Assembly: GCA_907164885.2 (NCBI GenBank)
Contig: OU015495.1
Span: forward strand, 100,098,832-100,162,831
DNA from: Dolomedes plantarius
Lineage: Eukaryota; Arthropoda; Arachnida; Araneae; Dolomedidae
Direction: 5' to 3'
Length of the DNA stretch: 64,000 nucleotides
Of the stretch, positions 1 to 12,562 are shown piece after piece. Numbering within the stretch: the stretch's first letter is position 1; each line of letters starts with the position of its first letter. The translations under genes and the position numbers were made by a program. The notes beneath the pieces were generated by a model. The model was not told where the DNA came from and did no database searches. It saw nothing but the letters and a program-made list of their open reading frames with translations.

Positions 1-163
1 TGATGTCGAATTTTTCTTATTCGGATTACAAAATATTCGCTTTTTAAAGGTAGTGTTTACAGACATAACGTAAGTATCAAACAAATAAAATTTGGGGCCG
101 AAAAATGTTGGACTAAAATGTTCTTGACAATTTTACAGATTTTAACCTAATTCTTGAACGGCA
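1..163. other. Unassigned AT-rich sequence
   Basis: No open frame, repeat family or structure recognised before the transposon end at 164. Confidence 0.5.
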
Positions 164-209
164 CAGGGTGCGGCAGAATGGAATCTCAGATTTCTGATGG
201 TCACTGGTA

Positions 210-382
210 AGGGTTTGATTTGGTTTGGAGTGCTACGGTTAGCGTTTGCTACACGAGGGCTAATTAGACCGGGACCTACTGCTTAAAGCCGTTTCCGAAA
301 GGCTACAAACATCCATGCCAACAGTGGGACTCGGACCCACAGACTCTGGTACCGAAATGGCAGTTTACCGAATGCCAGTCCT
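210..382 (-). mobile_element. tRNA-derived SINE (family 1), minus strand
   Basis: On the minus strand it has a tRNA-like head with a B box GGGTCCGAGTCCC inside a perfect T-arm (GTGGG...CCCAC). The body matches the copies at 2259-2455 and 20490-20712, including the blocks GCTACAC..GGCTAATTAGAC and GGACCTACTGCTTAAAGCCG as read on the plus strand. The tail is a short CCAAA-type run. Flanks share CTGGTA (204-209 and 383-388), a likely short target duplication inside the transposon relic. Confidence 0.65.
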
Positions 383-409
383 CTGGTACGGGAGTGGTGG
401 GAGTAGGGT

Positions 410-611
410 GGAGCCTGAGGTAGCAACAGTTCGAGGGGGATTTTCTAGTTGCCAGGTAGACACCATAAGTTGGTCCTGTGAACATCGCAGTTTCATTAAT
501 GAGGTGTTCTTTAGAAAGAACTATCCTGCAACCTCGACACAGAAGACATTTAGGGCGTATTTCAAGCTGTATACAAATGATACCGTTCCCGATCGAAAAA
601 CAATCCTGTGA
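410..611 (+). pseudogene. Transposase N-terminal remnant (mariner-like, helix-turn-helix part)
   Basis: The frame ending at 611 reads ...DTISWSCEHRSF..., then TSTQKTFRAYFKLYTN and DTVPDRKTIL, then a stop. The same blocks (DTASWS, TTTQRAFRMRF, DTVPDRKTI) occur in the relic at 36348-36509 on the minus strand. This looks like the N-terminal DNA-binding part of a transposase whose C-terminal part would resemble the relics at 40484 and 56829. Family placement comes from memory of similar arthropod transposon proteins, not from a search. The upstream part of the open frame (315-400) is SINE sequence and not part of the protein. No catalytic domain follows, so the copy is dead. Confidence 0.5.
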
Positions 612-720
612 TAGGTTTCAAACGTAAAGAGCAAGTGGGTATGCATTACCACGGAAACCAAGTGGTTGTCTTTGGAACATTAGAAGACCCGTAAGTACGG
701 TAATCCCGAGGAAGTTGTAG

Positions 721-2041
721 TGGCTTGGCAGGTAGCACTCTAAACATGTTTCAATAACAATTTTTTTTATTATGTTTGTGTTAATTAATATTACGTAATA
801 TTATGTGCATCAGTTTTGGCTAAGTTTGCTTCCAGAGTGGCAACGGTATTTTAAAAAATGCTGATTGGTTTTCTGTTCTTTAAAAAGATGCTTGTTACAA
901 CAAGACCAGGCAGTAACGTAATTGTATTGACACGGGTATGTTGGAAGTGTGTTTGTTAAAATTGAATAAAATGTGATAGAATAGGAATATTGTCGTTGTC
1001 ATTATTATCTGCGTTTGTTAATAATTCAAAAAGACCAATAGAGGAGCTACAAAGCTGCCACCATTTCACCAGAGATGACCAAAAGAGTGATGGCAAACTT
1101 TAAAGGACGGGTTCGGCAGTGTATCGTAAATAGCAGGCGCCACGTGATTGATGTTATTTTTCAAAAACTAGGGGAAAAAACTAGATTGTTAATAGACTTT
1201 TCGAGAATACAAAGCTTTATTCTGTAAACTGGTTCGTTCGTTTCTTATTACCCTTTGAAATGCGGGAGTCCTATCTGCCGTATCCCGTATATTATTGTTA
1301 TAAGACTTTCTAATTTACATTGAATATCACCATGTACTTATAGCAAATCATTTCACAAAACAAATTTATTTGAAATGTGTCAATTTAAAATCCCGCATTT
1401 GCATACGTTTTAGTACATACCGAAGAAAAAATCATACCAAGTAAAAAAAAAAGAAGATACATTTCGTCAAGATGGGGTAGTGACGACGCGGGTGAATATT
1501 TTCTCACCCAGAGATGTGGAAAGGAGCCAGGATAATTAGTTTTCTCCACCCTTCCTCTTTTAAAAGAATTTCGGCGCGTTGATGTTTTGTTGAAAATTTT
1601 CCCTCTTTATTTCAAACTATTTTAAAACAGCAAGAGGCACACGGTGTGACATAAAATAATAAAATAAGCGATTTACAGTTTTCTAATGTGGAACGCAGAA
1701 TAAATTTAGAAAATGGGGAATGCAAGATATACAACGTTGATGAGTAGATACAAAATAAATAAATAAATAAATAAATAAATACAAAAAAAAATAAAGTGTG
1801 AAGAGAAATGCGAAGGAAATGCTTTTACGATTGTGTTTGATGTTCTGATTGAAATGCTACGTATTATTTTATATTTCCTACACTTTAAGAATACTGTGAG
1901 GAGTATGAGATAATATATTTGTCTCTGACTTCATTAAATTTATAAAATACATAAGATATGGTTCTTAATAAACAAATCGAAGGGAAGAGAAAATGAAAGT
2001 TATGGCGAGGGATATTTAATTTTAACTCATAAAACTCATAA
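721..2041. other. Unassigned AT-rich sequence
   Basis: No supported gene or element boundaries. It contains a short (AAAT)n tract near 1754-1780 and scattered homopolymers. Confidence 0.5.
1754..1780. repeat. (AAAT)n microsatellite
   Basis: Six to seven tandem AAAT units. Confidence 0.85.
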
Positions 2042-2610
2042 GTTGTTGTTGTTGTTGTTTCTAATGCCTCCTGGACCTACATTTCTTCCAAACCAGGTCC
2101 ATATAAGGTAGCGGACTGAGGGGTGCGGCTGCAGTTTATAGTGGCATCACAAAGGTCGGAGTCTGATTAAGCCAGGTGCCACTGCAATTTTTACCGATCA
2201 CCACCAGGGAAAGCATCTGGGGGGATTGTACTCTGTCCCACCCTCTCTGACCTCATAGTTTGGTTTGGTTTGGTTTGGTTTGGAGAGCTCCGTTCAATTT
2301 TTGCTACACAATGGCTAATTAGACTTGGACCTACTGCTTAAAGCCGATTTCGAACGGCTACAAACGTCCATGCCAAGACGTCCATGCCAAGAGACTCGAA
2401 CCCACGGACTCAGATACCGAATACTAGCATCCTAGCCATTCGGCCATCGTCCGGCTCTGACCTTATAGAGGGACATTCTGGTCCACGGATTTAACGTGCC
2501 TATACCCGGCCCAGACACGGGGGTATTTAATAGTGCTTGTCAGTATTCGAACCAAGCACCCTCAGTACTGAAATCCGACACGTTACCACTAGGCTATCTC
2601 AAGCCCAGTC
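2042..2610 (-). mobile_element. tRNA-derived SINE (family 2), minus strand, with a nested SINE
   Basis: Read on the minus strand: the head has an A box like TAGCCTAGTGGTAACG and a B box GGTTCGAATAC. The body is shared with 12946-13178 and 61661-61888 (blocks CGTGCCTATA, CCGGCC, GGTATTTAAT as read on plus). The 3' end is an (AAC)n tail, seen as GTTGTTGTTGTTG at 2042. The 3' third also matches the SINE at 12206-12562, although their heads differ. A family-1 SINE is inserted at 2259-2455. Total length without the insertion is about 360 bp. Confidence 0.75.
2259..2455 (-). mobile_element. tRNA-derived SINE (family 1) nested in a family-2 SINE
   Basis: On the minus strand: A-box-like TGGCCGAATGGCTAGG, B box GGGTTCGAGTC, body, then an (AACCA)n tail seen as repeated TTTGG at 2259-2283. 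It is flanked by a 13-bp duplication with one mismatch, TCTGACCTCATAG (2246-2258) and TCTGACCTTATAG (2456-2468). That duplication is expected of LINE-driven retroposition. A 13-base CGTCCATGCCAAG segment is tandemly doubled inside this copy. Confidence 0.85.
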
Positions 2611-3567
2611 ATAAGTGATATGTTTAGTTCTAAATAAATGATCTCTGCAATTCTTTTAAAACTAAAGTAGTCGCTAGAAAAATTGAGAGGACCTATCATT
2701 CGCCCTCCCACCACTGCTGCAAACATGGATTGTTTTACGAATTCAGCAATAGCGGCTTAAGTTTTCAGTGTTCATGAAACACTGTGCTACTTGATGAGGG
2801 CATCAAACGGAAAGTGTAGTAAAAAGACAATTTGTCCTAAAGATTAAACAAAAACCGCTGGGATCGTAGTTAAATAGCCTCTCTAGTTAAATAAACCTGT
2901 TCTTTGCTTTTAAAAGATGTATCTAGTTTAAAATTCAAGACAGGATTGTAAAAATGAGTGTCTTAAGTATGTGGAGACGGAGCTGAATTCCCGAGATACG
3001 ACAGCAATGATAAATATAGAAATCCATTTATGCAATATGCACGTATGCTATAATATGCTTTATTTGTTGACAACGCATAACGCAATGGTGTGGAAAGTCG
3101 CCAGACAATCGGCTTTACTCACCCGCCCACACGCATTTAAAAATCTCTTCATGTATTTTGGAGACTGCCTCACATACCGATTAGACATTGATTAATCTAC
3201 AACAATAAATGTTCCGTCTTCCGGCTTCTGAAGATGGAATCTCGCAGCCATACTCGTAATTGCATAACTAGAATGAAATTCGGAGATTGTGCTTTTGTGA
3301 TAGGTACCTTTTTAGCTAATAATATAACAACTTGGCTTCCTTCACTTTGCTGGGACATTCTGAATACATTGAAAAATCCTAAACAAAAACAAATAAATAA
3401 GGAAAAGTCTAAATTAAAGGTCATGCATGACTTTTGATTGAACTATCTCTTTAGATTTTTAAAATTATTTTTAAATAGTAGGAGTGATCTTCATCAATGT
3501 CATCTATAGAAAAAGTCCTATTATTACATTACAAACTGTGTTCCTCTATTTTTAGGGCTGCTGTGTA
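2611..3567. other. Unassigned AT-rich sequence
   Basis: Short open frames at 2971-3195 and 3234-3437 have no recognisable domain and no supporting context. Confidence 0.45.
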
Positions 3568-4380
3568 CTAACTCTATTGGATTCGTTCACTTCAATGTTA
3601 ATCTTTGGAGAAAATGAGACTTGGATTGAAAGATTTTCTAAAAAAAATTGTACTCCGTAATAGAGAAAAAATTTTACACCTTGGGGCATTTTTCTTTTTT
3701 TAATGCAAATAAATTTTAAAATGTAAATTACTCGGTAAAAAATTCTGGCATAGTGTCTTTAACGCTCATAATTTCCTTTGGTGGATGCAATTTACAAAAT
3801 GAATCTTGTTGCAAGGTGCAGAAAAGTTTAGGCTATCTGAAAATGCCATTTTTTTACCATGTTTTTATTAACTCGCTTTCTTGTTTGTTTGTGTGTTTGT
3901 GTGTTTGTCCCGAACAAATCTTGCAATCGATTTTTAACTAACTTCCCGACTAGCCAGACATTTGAAACTTTTAGAATAGCTCAGAACACGATGACAATAC
4001 ATTTTTTAAATACTTTTAGCCATCTTTAAGCAGATTTTTACCATGTTTTTATTATTTTCAGTTAATTTTTATTTGTAGACTGGTGCAGCCATCTATTGGC
4101 CGGGACGGGAACGAACAGTTAAACGCACGTTAACTTCCAATTAACTTTATTTTATTTCAAATTGATGGGATAATTCATCAAAAATATTTTTAAAAAGTAT
4201 TTATTAATACATAGAATTGTCAAGTTTATATGATTCAACAGAAAATTTAAAAACATGGTATATAAAAAGTTCTTTTTATCTTGAAATTATTATTGGATTA
4301 TCAGCATTTATGGAGCTGTAAATAGTACACAAATTGTCTCCATAGGTTAACATTGATGTGAGCGAATCCAATAGGGTTAG
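3568..4380. mobile_element. Candidate TIR element (MITE-like)
   Basis: About 45 bp at 3568 (CTAACTCTATTGGATTCGTT then CACTTCAATGTTAA) recurs in inverted orientation ending at 4380 (...CGAATCCAATAGGGTTAG). The arms match imperfectly over roughly 3568-3613 and 4336-4380, with no coding capacity between them. No clean target duplication was found, so superfamily is unknown and the limits are approximate. Confidence 0.5.
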
Positions 4381-5088
4381 TCTTAAGACAAAACAACAGT
4401 CTTGAGACAAAATATCAACTCACTCACAGGCATTCTGGTGTTCGCGTTCATTTTCCTTCTCCTCATATAAAAAATAAATAAACCCTACGTATGAACTCTT
4501 TTCCAAACCGTAACACTTGAATTGTTTTATAAGTGTTATAAGAAGCTCAATTAACATCAAGAATTGATTTTTGAGTTTTACTATAAATGTAAACATCTAC
4601 TTGTCATTTTTTAATTTTATAGAAATACAATTGTAAATAGAAACATATACATCAAACTGTGAGACATTCAGTCTTTGAATTAAATATGTTTCAGGAAAAG
4701 TGGAGATCGATCGATGGATCGATAATAGCACTGAACCATTGATTTAAACTGTACCAGATATGTATTGCAAATTTGCATCAGCTACTAGGAAATTTGATTT
4801 TATCATTCAGTTTTCAGGCATCTTGTTCTATTGTTCTTGAAATTGCGTAATGTACATATCTTTACATTTATACTAAATTTAGGAGCTAAAAATTTGAATT
4901 TGAGGTCAGGCGAAACGCTCTTTAATCCTGATTAATTTACTCTTTGGGAAAGATATTAAAGTCAATTTAAAGAGATAAATTATATATAGATATTTGTGAG
5001 CCTATAAAAGCATCACCCGCACTTAATTTTATTTTCAATTTTTTTTAATACACAAATATCTGTAGCAAACTTATTTAAAAAATATTAT
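4381..5088. other. Unassigned AT-rich sequence
   Basis: No gene, element end or long repeat recognised. Confidence 0.45.
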
Positions 5089-5484
<396 letters not shown>

Positions 5485-7013
5485 AAAAATTTTTACTATG
5501 TAATTTTGCTCGATCAGAATGTAACGATTTATATGAGGGGAATCACAATAATATAGAAACATGGCCATTAAGAAAATTGTTTTATGAAAATTAATTCTTT
5601 TGACCTCGAAGATTATCGATCAATAACGGTTACAAGTTTAAGACATGCATACACATACATACACACACACTCACTCATACATATGTGTGTGGGAAATTGT
5701 GGCAATTACTTATATCCCTGTATACGGATATTCTAATCTAATGTGGAGATTTATTACGTCGATACTGTGGGAATGATAAATTAAATATCCTAAATTAGAC
5801 CATTATTTTAATTAACATTACCTTTCCAGATAGGAAAGGAAATTATTACTTTTTTTTATCATCTCAGTGCATATAAGCATCATATAAAGAAGTTAAGTCC
5901 TATTAGTTAGTCAAAAAGGAGATTTTTGAGCAGAAAAAAATTGACATGTGTTTTGTCGTTAGTAGTGTTGTCAGCATACCTAGACTCAGAAAATGCTAGA
6001 GAGTAGTGAACGCGGTCCTGTAATAGCTTTACAATGGAAAAAAATGTGTTAAATAAAAGGTAACTAATTATATTTTTTTAGGGTATTTTTTATTTAACGA
6101 TAGTCAATACACAGTTTTAGCACATGCTATATTCCAATTCCTACTTGGGGAGATTAAAAAAAATTAGGGGTGTTTCCTTAAGGTTGTTTTATCATATGCA
6201 TAATATTTAATTTCTAATATACAAAGAGTGAAATACAAATATTTTCATAATTTTATCCGAATATTTATGAATAACTTTTATAAGTAACTATAAAAACTCT
6301 CAAAATAATGCGAGACTGCAACAAAACTCAATGATTACTTTGTGATATCTAGAGGGACGGGGTTTTGTTGGGATCTGCTGACAGTCCAAGCAAAATCCTT
6401 CAGTTAGGGAGTCTTAAATCTTGAAAGGTGTCCTTAATCTTGTAAAACGTTGATATCTGAACACCTTCACTGCAGTAAAAACTTAATATTTAGTATAAAT
6501 TGTATATAGAATATTTTCAACTGTACTATAATTTAAAAAAATATATATTAGGGAGACAAACAGATGAATTATGACCCCCGGTACCTTGAAAAGGAAGGAA
6601 TCCTCAACGGTGCCAGAGGTTTCTTTCAAAGAAGATATTTTTGGCGGGTTTGTGCAGAAGATTCGTTACATTACTAAATAATTTTTTCTATTGTACCTTT
6701 AAATACACCTGCCTAAGTTTTGCAAATGTAGGACTAATTTCGCGGCGGGTATTGGCAAATGTCGTCAAGACACGTGCCTGCCGCGTTGAAAGAAAAATAC
6801 TGTAAAAAACTACCGTACCGCTTTCAAAAAATGTGATACTGTTGAACAGTGATAATTTCCATTGAGTCCCCCCCAAAACAAGGCAAACTGTCCAATGCTT
6901 TGGCACTGAAGACAAAGTGTTTAGATAAAAATATTACAAGAAACTTCATAAAATAGCTTGATTTCATATCGATTAATATGGATCGATTAATATATATCGA
7001 TTAATATATTTCA
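5485..7013. other. Unassigned AT-rich sequence
   Basis: No supported gene or element. A minus-strand open frame at 6688-6915 shows no recognisable domain. ATCGATTAATAT-type short repeats occur at 6968-7010. Confidence 0.45.
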
Positions 7014-7780
7014 TCTATATATATAAAACAGTTCCGCAACTGACTGACTGACTGACTGACTGACTGACAACGCACAGACCAAACTGCTGGACCTAAAGGG
7101 CTGAAATTTTGCATGGCGATTCTTCTTATAGTGGTGCACTAAGAGATATTTTTGAAAAATTCTTCTTAGATTTTTTTAAATGAAACTTTTAAGCTGTTTT
7201 TGTAACGTTCTTTAAAGTTTGAATTTAAAATAATAATTCGAGGGTTATGAAATTTATATCACGAGAAAGATCATAAAAAGTCCTTTAAAATGAAATCTTT
7301 TTCGAATCTTTACCTGCATTTTCTGATTTTTGGTGAATTTTTTAAGATTAATTTTTAGAATTTAATTTATTAAATGCTGATCATGTGGTTTCTTTTCTTT
7401 TAATTTTGCGTCACGTGCATAACAACGAAATAGACAAATTTTTTTCCTTGATAATGCGGCAGGCGATTGGTCATTATCCAAAAAAATATTAAAATACAGT
7501 AAAAGAAATGTTCCTCAAATTTTACTATATTCATTGGTATCTTCTTTTATATTTAATTTGAATATTTTCTTCTACATTATTTTGTCTATAAAAATATCCG
7601 CTACGATTTTTTTATAAATATATTTTTTCGTTTTTTTTACATCAATTGCATACATTGATCGTTGTAATTATTATAAATATATATATATACATACATACAT
7701 ATTTTTGGCATCAACTGCATCTATTGACCGTTGTATTTAATTTGAATATACTCCGTAGCGAAGTATGCGTTTTCAGCTAG
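7014..7780 (+). mobile_element. Non-autonomous Helitron (family 1), copy A
   Basis: Starts TCTATATATATAAAACAG after an A and ends TTTCAGCTAG before a T, the A/T target signature of Helitrons. Just inside the 5' end is a TGAC-repeat block. The 3' hairpin (CCGTAGCGAAGTACGG in intact copies) is degraded here to CCGTAGCGAAGTATGC. No Rep/helicase coding region. The middle module is of the type shared with copies D and E (GCGGCAGGCGATTGGTCATT). Confidence 0.85.
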
Positions 7781-7822
7781 TATTCAATAAATATAGAGCG
7801 TTTATATGTACTCTTGTTATCT

Positions 7823-8890
7823 ATGATGGGCAGAATTTATGATAAATTGATAAATAATAGATTGGTAGAGTATTTAATATTAATAATTTTATAGCCGAAA
7901 CCCAATATGGATTTCGACGTAATATAAGAACAGTGACAGATTTCCAAAGAGTCATGGAATCAGTTTAATATAATAGAGCTAATACACTTGTATTATAATT
8001 CTCGATATTAAGAATGCTTTTAAAAGCGAAAATACAGCCGGATCTATTAAATATCATCACAAGTTATCTAACTAATCTGACGGTTAGCATCAAGGCCGGT
8101 GATTGGAGTTATGACGTAGTACTCCCACAAAGAACCTCAATTGGGCCAATCATTTCGCTGATAATTATAAATGAATGGTTGGAAGAGGCGTTCGATGAAA
8201 ACAACAAGATTCAAGCCATCGCAGATGATATAGTACTAATGATAAACAGTTCAACAGGATATAAATTCACGGAATTAACTAGTAATGCTCCCAAAAGGCG
8301 GGAAAAATATTTTAACATTCGGCATAAACACAGGCATGTATAACTCTTACGACGTATACAGGAAAAATGAAGAAAAAACCAAGTATCAAATTGAATGAAG
8401 AAAATATAAGATATTGTCAAGGGATAACTTATTTAGGGTTGATTATGGACAAAGATCTTAACTTTAGAAGTCACCTGGATGATGTGAAAAGAAAATCATT
8501 GAAGCTGCCACCTAAGATAGCGAGGTTTGCAAGTAAATCTTGGTCTCTAGGTAATTAAAGAAATCTACAAAGTGTTTATAGAGAAAATTATATTTTATGG
8601 GGTTTCATATTGGTATAGAGATCAGGCAAGAATTAAAAATAAATTAAAACAGATACAAATGCCGTTCCTCTTAGCTAGGGCTAAGAGCTATGGGGCAGGA
8701 GTATCAACGGATGCTTTGACAGCTCTGTCAGCTCTGACAGGGCTGTTTACCAAGGGATATGAAGGGATACTGGAACTCGACTATTACAATGTATATTCTG
8801 AAGGAGGCGTGATAGAAGTAAACGGAGAGAAGTATAATAGTAAGAATTGTGAAGAAAATTATTTAAGACCTTTGAAGATCTAAGTAAATA
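7823..8890 (+). pseudogene. LINE reverse transcriptase remnant
   Basis: Conceptual reading through frame breaks gives MMGRIYDKLINNRLVEYL near 7823, then FIAETQYGFRRNIRTVTDF near 7889 (the QYGFR block of LINE reverse transcriptases). Next come LLKAKIQPDLLNIITSYL from 8014 and the catalytic-box relic AIADDIVLMI at about 8214-8243. ITYLGLIMDKDLNFRSHL near 8430 is the usual post-catalytic YLG block. IIFYGVSYWYR near 8590 and the frame to 8883 continue toward RNase H. In-frame stops (e.g. after RVMESV) and several frame changes make it non-functional. The ADD pair itself is retained. Confidence 0.75.
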
Positions 8891-8897
8891 TGATTAG

Positions 8898-9099
8898 GTG
8901 AGTAATAAACTTAGATCTAAAGTAAGTTATTTTGCTAATGGACCGAAGAAGAAGGGAAGAGTAGGCTCGGAGTTCGTCAACTACGAGAATAGGCAAAAGA
9001 TTAAAGCAGGTAAAAAAAGATTATCTGATAATGCCAATTCTTATATCGCGGAGATTAGGGCCATTAACATGGCAAATAAAGATGCCGAAGACAGGAGCG

Positions 9100-9105
<6 letters not shown>
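8898..9105 (+). pseudogene. LINE RNase H remnant
   Basis: The frame reads [20 protein letters not shown], then [20 protein letters not shown]. RNase H domains of this LINE group normally show a TDGS-like first catalytic Asp and an AE..A second acid. Here the first motif is ANGP (catalytic Asp lost) while AEIRA is kept. The frame then runs into a (TA)n tract at 9105, so the domain is cut short and inactive. Confidence 0.65.
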
Positions 9106-9162
<57 letters not shown>

Positions 9163-9186
9163 TATATATATACACATATATATATG

Positions 9187-9237
<51 letters not shown>
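9105..9237. repeat. (TA)n microsatellites
   Basis: Two long AT tracts separated by a short AT-rich spacer. They break the LINE RNase H frame. Confidence 0.9.
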
Positions 9238-9238
<1 letters not shown>

Positions 9239-9381
9239 TGTACATATATAACTCACAAGGGTGTCCCCTTAGGCTATTTTGTCGACATCCTCATTTTCCT
9301 AGATGTTCCCACGGGCCTTCACCAAATGGAAATGGATAGTTTTCCCATATCTTTTGATATTTGTAGTTTACTTATTTTATA

Positions 9382-9455
<74 letters not shown>

Positions 9456-9685
9456 TAGATATAGATATATATATAGATATATACACGGATTGAAAAAGTG
9501 TACCATATGCAATTCAAACATTAAAAGAGAGGGGAGAATTAATTAAACAGTAAAATAAAAATATCAAAAGATATGGGAAAATTATCCATTTTCATTTGGT
9601 GAAGGCCTGTGGGGACATCGAGGAAAATGAAGAGGTCGACAGAATAGTGTAAGAGGCCACCCTTATGAGCGATATATGTACAACA
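9238..9685. repeat. Long inverted repeat around a (TC)n(TA)n core
   Basis: The left arm at about 9238-9362 (GGGTGTCCCCTTAGGC..., CCTTCACCAAATGGAAATGG...) matches the right arm at about 9566-9685 in reverse complement (...CCATTTTCATTTGGTGAAGG). The centre holds (TC)n at 9388-9412 and (TA)n at 9413-9446. Probably an inverted duplication of LINE sequence. Confidence 0.8.
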
Positions 9686-9699
9686 TATAAATAGACAAA

Positions 9700-10110
9700 G
9701 ACACAAATGAAGATGAAACTACTCAAAAGTTCTACACATATATTTGTAAGGAAAAAGGGATGTCTCAAATGCTGGCAGCAGAGTTTGCGAAATCTACATT
9801 ATAGTAAAATTAGACTCAGCGCCGATTTTTGGGGTAAAAGAAGCGATCACAGGACATGATTCATCTGGCGAATACCAAGCCAGGTTCCATTGGGAAACGT
9901 CAGATTATGTCTACGTGGTGACATACAGAGAGTTGAACATTGCCTTCCCGTTGCGGAATATGGGCTGAACTGAGAGAAAAGCTGCCGCTTTCTTATATAG
10001 GGGTGGACAGGCAATAAAGTTTTCGCTGTTTATTATTGCAGGTCTTTTATCGAAAAGAATGTTGAAAAATGTAAGACATACATTTTCCCGATGGTGTCTA
10101 GGCATACTTG
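9700..10110 (+). pseudogene. LINE C-terminal zinc-knuckle remnant
   Basis: A frame near 9890-9960 reads VRLCLRGDIQRVEHCLPVAE, resembling the Cys..Cys/His-Cys knuckle (C.CG...EHCL.C) at the end of such LINE ORF2 proteins. Stops precede and follow it, and the first Cys pair is incomplete. Position downstream of the RNase H remnant on the same strand supports the call; similarity alone is weak. Confidence 0.45.
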
Positions 10111-10776
10111 GTTAACCAATTTTGCTTGTATTTTTTGTGTTTAGGTAAAATGTATAAATGTATTACTAAGGTAATATTACAACTACGTATAAGTATTATT
10201 TTATAGGTGTGTATAAGAAATGAGTATTGGGATTGAATGAAAATAGGCATAGTGCTTGGTAAATGGCAGTAATGAAAAGAATCTAAAAGCAAATGTACAA
10301 ATCGCACCCCGACAAGAAAAGTGTCACAACTCAAAAATTCAGCATTTGAGAAAAATCAACTTAAAGGGTACTATACAGCTTGAACAAGCATTACAATCAA
10401 ACTGATACAACTGCCCTCAGGTGCACAAATTGCGAAACAGAGACGTGTCGCTATTCGTGCACGATGGGGTACTTCATACATATTTTTCAATGACATAACA
10501 TCGAAATTGCCGTTTTTTGACTTGTGTCACTTTTCTTGCAGGGGTGCGATATGGTTATATCTCTTCTGCATTTGTGTTTATTTATGTAAAATATGTAAGT
10601 TTTACAGAGTAATATTATAATTGTGAATAAAAATTATGGTAAATGTATATGAAGAATGCATATATGAATTAAATGTAAATATGTACTGAATAATGTATGT
10701 TGTGTTGCAAATAGTGAAAATATGTATGAATAGTGCGCTTGTGAAAATGAATGAAAATATAAATTTTTATTATGAA

Positions 10777-10824
<48 letters not shown>

Positions 10825-12205
10825 GTCTAGCTTGAATTTCTTTTTGGAAAAGTAGATATGCAAGGGGGAATTTTGTCGATCATACTGTTTTGACGCCAGC
10901 GGATAAACGCTATAGGAACCACTTAATGGATGTACAGTATACAAAGATCAAAGGTAAATTCTGAGTAACTGTTAACTGCAGTTGAAAATAATTGTTAATA
11001 CTGCCGTATCAACCGATATCAATGAGAATAATTACCGAGCAGTATGCAGCGTTTATCACGTTTACTCTGATCCAATTGAATATAAATATGGGTTAAGATA
11101 TTACTTGTGTTATATTTATTTTCTCCTTGTGTATTGATTTAATAGTTCGTTAGATTAGATGAGTTGAATTTGATTTTTAACACCTAAGTAAAATAGGTAA
11201 AAAAAATAGACCTTTTTGAAATTTTTTCATTATTGATCTTTATGAAACAAATTCAGAAAAATTCAAAGTTTTGCATATACCGTATATGAACATTATTGTA
11301 AATTAAGTTTTCTCCTAAATTATTTTCCGGTTTTTCAGCGTATCAGGAATTCAGGGATTTGGGGTACAATGCTTTTTTAAGAAATTGTGTACATTGTTGT
11401 ATGCTTACAAAAATTCTTGATTACAAGTTTAAGCTGTAAATCATGAGGTACCGATTTGGAGCAAAAATATATGGGACACTGTCATGGAGAATGGCCAAAA
11501 GTCATTTACTCGCTGACAAGAGAGCAATATTTTTAGTCTTTCCTTTCGGTTAACCTTACCTCTCCCCTCAACTCCGCAAAATGATAAAATTTGAAGCAAA
11601 ATCACTGTTCACTTATCAGTTTATATATCTCTCTTTAAGTACGCATTGTCTGGAACAGAAGTCTCCAGGATGTAAATTAGGATTTGAATTTGTTACCGTG
11701 CCATGTAGCGTGTGGAAATCGCACTTGCTTGGATCACAAAAGAACATTAAAATAACCTTATTCTTGCTGTGACATTAAATTTTATATTTGGCTGAAATTT
11801 ATATTTGTCAGATGTACCTTGCAGATTAATTGGTCATTAGAAATAATTCAAAGAATAGCTGAAAACATAATTTTGCCAAAAAGACGGCTGTTATTTAAAA
11901 AAAGTACTCATTTACAAATTATTATTTTTATGCACAGTACATTAAAAAATTATTTTTTTTTAATGTGGAAAAAGTAATAAAAATCAATTTGCTGACTGAG
12001 CCAGACTTGGATATTTGAACTGCGTTTGAACATCAATCAAACATTCATAAATTGGTATATCTAAATGTATGGATAAACGCACAGTGATTAATTTATGTTA
12101 AAATATGCTGAAGTGTTTCAGTAAAACTCAACAATGGCACCTTTGAAGTGCATGTACAGGTATTGTATCTTATACGAATATAATGCTGTTCTCTCGATTT
12201 AGGTG
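10111..12205. other. Unassigned AT-rich sequence
   Basis: No element ends or conserved coding recognised. One (TA)n tract at 10780-10821. The minus-strand open frame 10669-10944 runs through it and is an artefact. Confidence 0.45.
10780..10821. repeat. (TA)n microsatellite
   Basis: About 20 TA units. Confidence 0.95.
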
Positions 12206-12562
12206 TTGTTGTTGTTGCTAATGCCCCCTGGTAGGAGATTCCACTCACCAGGTCCTAATAGGCTATTGGGCTGAATGGAGCGGCTCCTGTTTTGAATTAG
12301 CACCAGTAGGGTCGGAGTCCGATTTGGCTAAATGACCGCTCCCGTAATTTTGAACCGAGTCCAGTGACGTGACCAGTACACTTGACCCTGCACCTCCAGA
12401 GGTAAATTTGAGAACTTTGAAGACATTGCAGCCACGACCTATTTTACGTGCCCCGGCCACTATTAGTGAACACGGCGGTGGATTTGCAGTGACAAGCATC
12501 GAACCTGGGACATTCAGATCACTGGCCCGCTGCTCTTGCTAACTGGGCCACCGCGTCCTCAG
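12206..12562 (-). mobile_element. tRNA-derived SINE (family 3), minus strand
   Basis: On the minus strand the head reads GGTGGCCCAGTTAGCAAGAG (A box) and, further on, CCCAGGTTCGATGC (B box). The 3' end is (AAC)n, seen as GTTGTTGTTG. The flanks carry TTTAGGTG on both sides (12198-12205 and 12563-12570), a likely target duplication. The 3' third matches the 2042-2258 SINE (TAATGCC.CCTGG, GGTCGGAGTC.GATT), but the tRNA-like head and middle differ, so the two families share a 3' end. Confidence 0.8.

Larger units (their letters stand above)
164..720 (+). mobile_element. Mariner-like transposon relic, 5' part, split by a SINE
   Basis: The left end CAGGGTGCGGCAGAATGGA matches the left end of the element at 35911 (CAGGGTACGGCAGAATGGAC). 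The following bases (TGGTCACTGGT) match the reverse complement of that element's other end. A SINE interrupts it at 210-382. After the SINE the sequence codes for the start of a transposase. No right end is visible, so this is a truncated copy; the 720 limit is approximate. Confidence 0.55.
7823..10110 (+). mobile_element. Degraded I/R1-type LINE (ORF2 remnant)
   Basis: Three pieces in the expected order on one strand: reverse transcriptase (7823-8890), RNase H (8898-9105) and a C-terminal Cys/His knuckle region (about 9700-10110). Between the last two lies a block of (TA)n tracts and a long inverted repeat. Stops and frame changes occur throughout. An RNase H domain downstream of the RT suggests the I/R1 group. 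The endonuclease end is missing; the element begins right after Helitron copy A. Confidence 0.7.

Noticed and set aside
2400..2460. tRNA gene candidate on the minus strand (A and B boxes)
   Set aside because: A/B boxes belong to a SINE with target duplication and body; no paired acceptor stem.
8898..9256. Long frames with Tyr-Ile runs on both strands
   Set aside because: Beyond 9105 they translate (TA)n; only the part before it is LINE RNase H.
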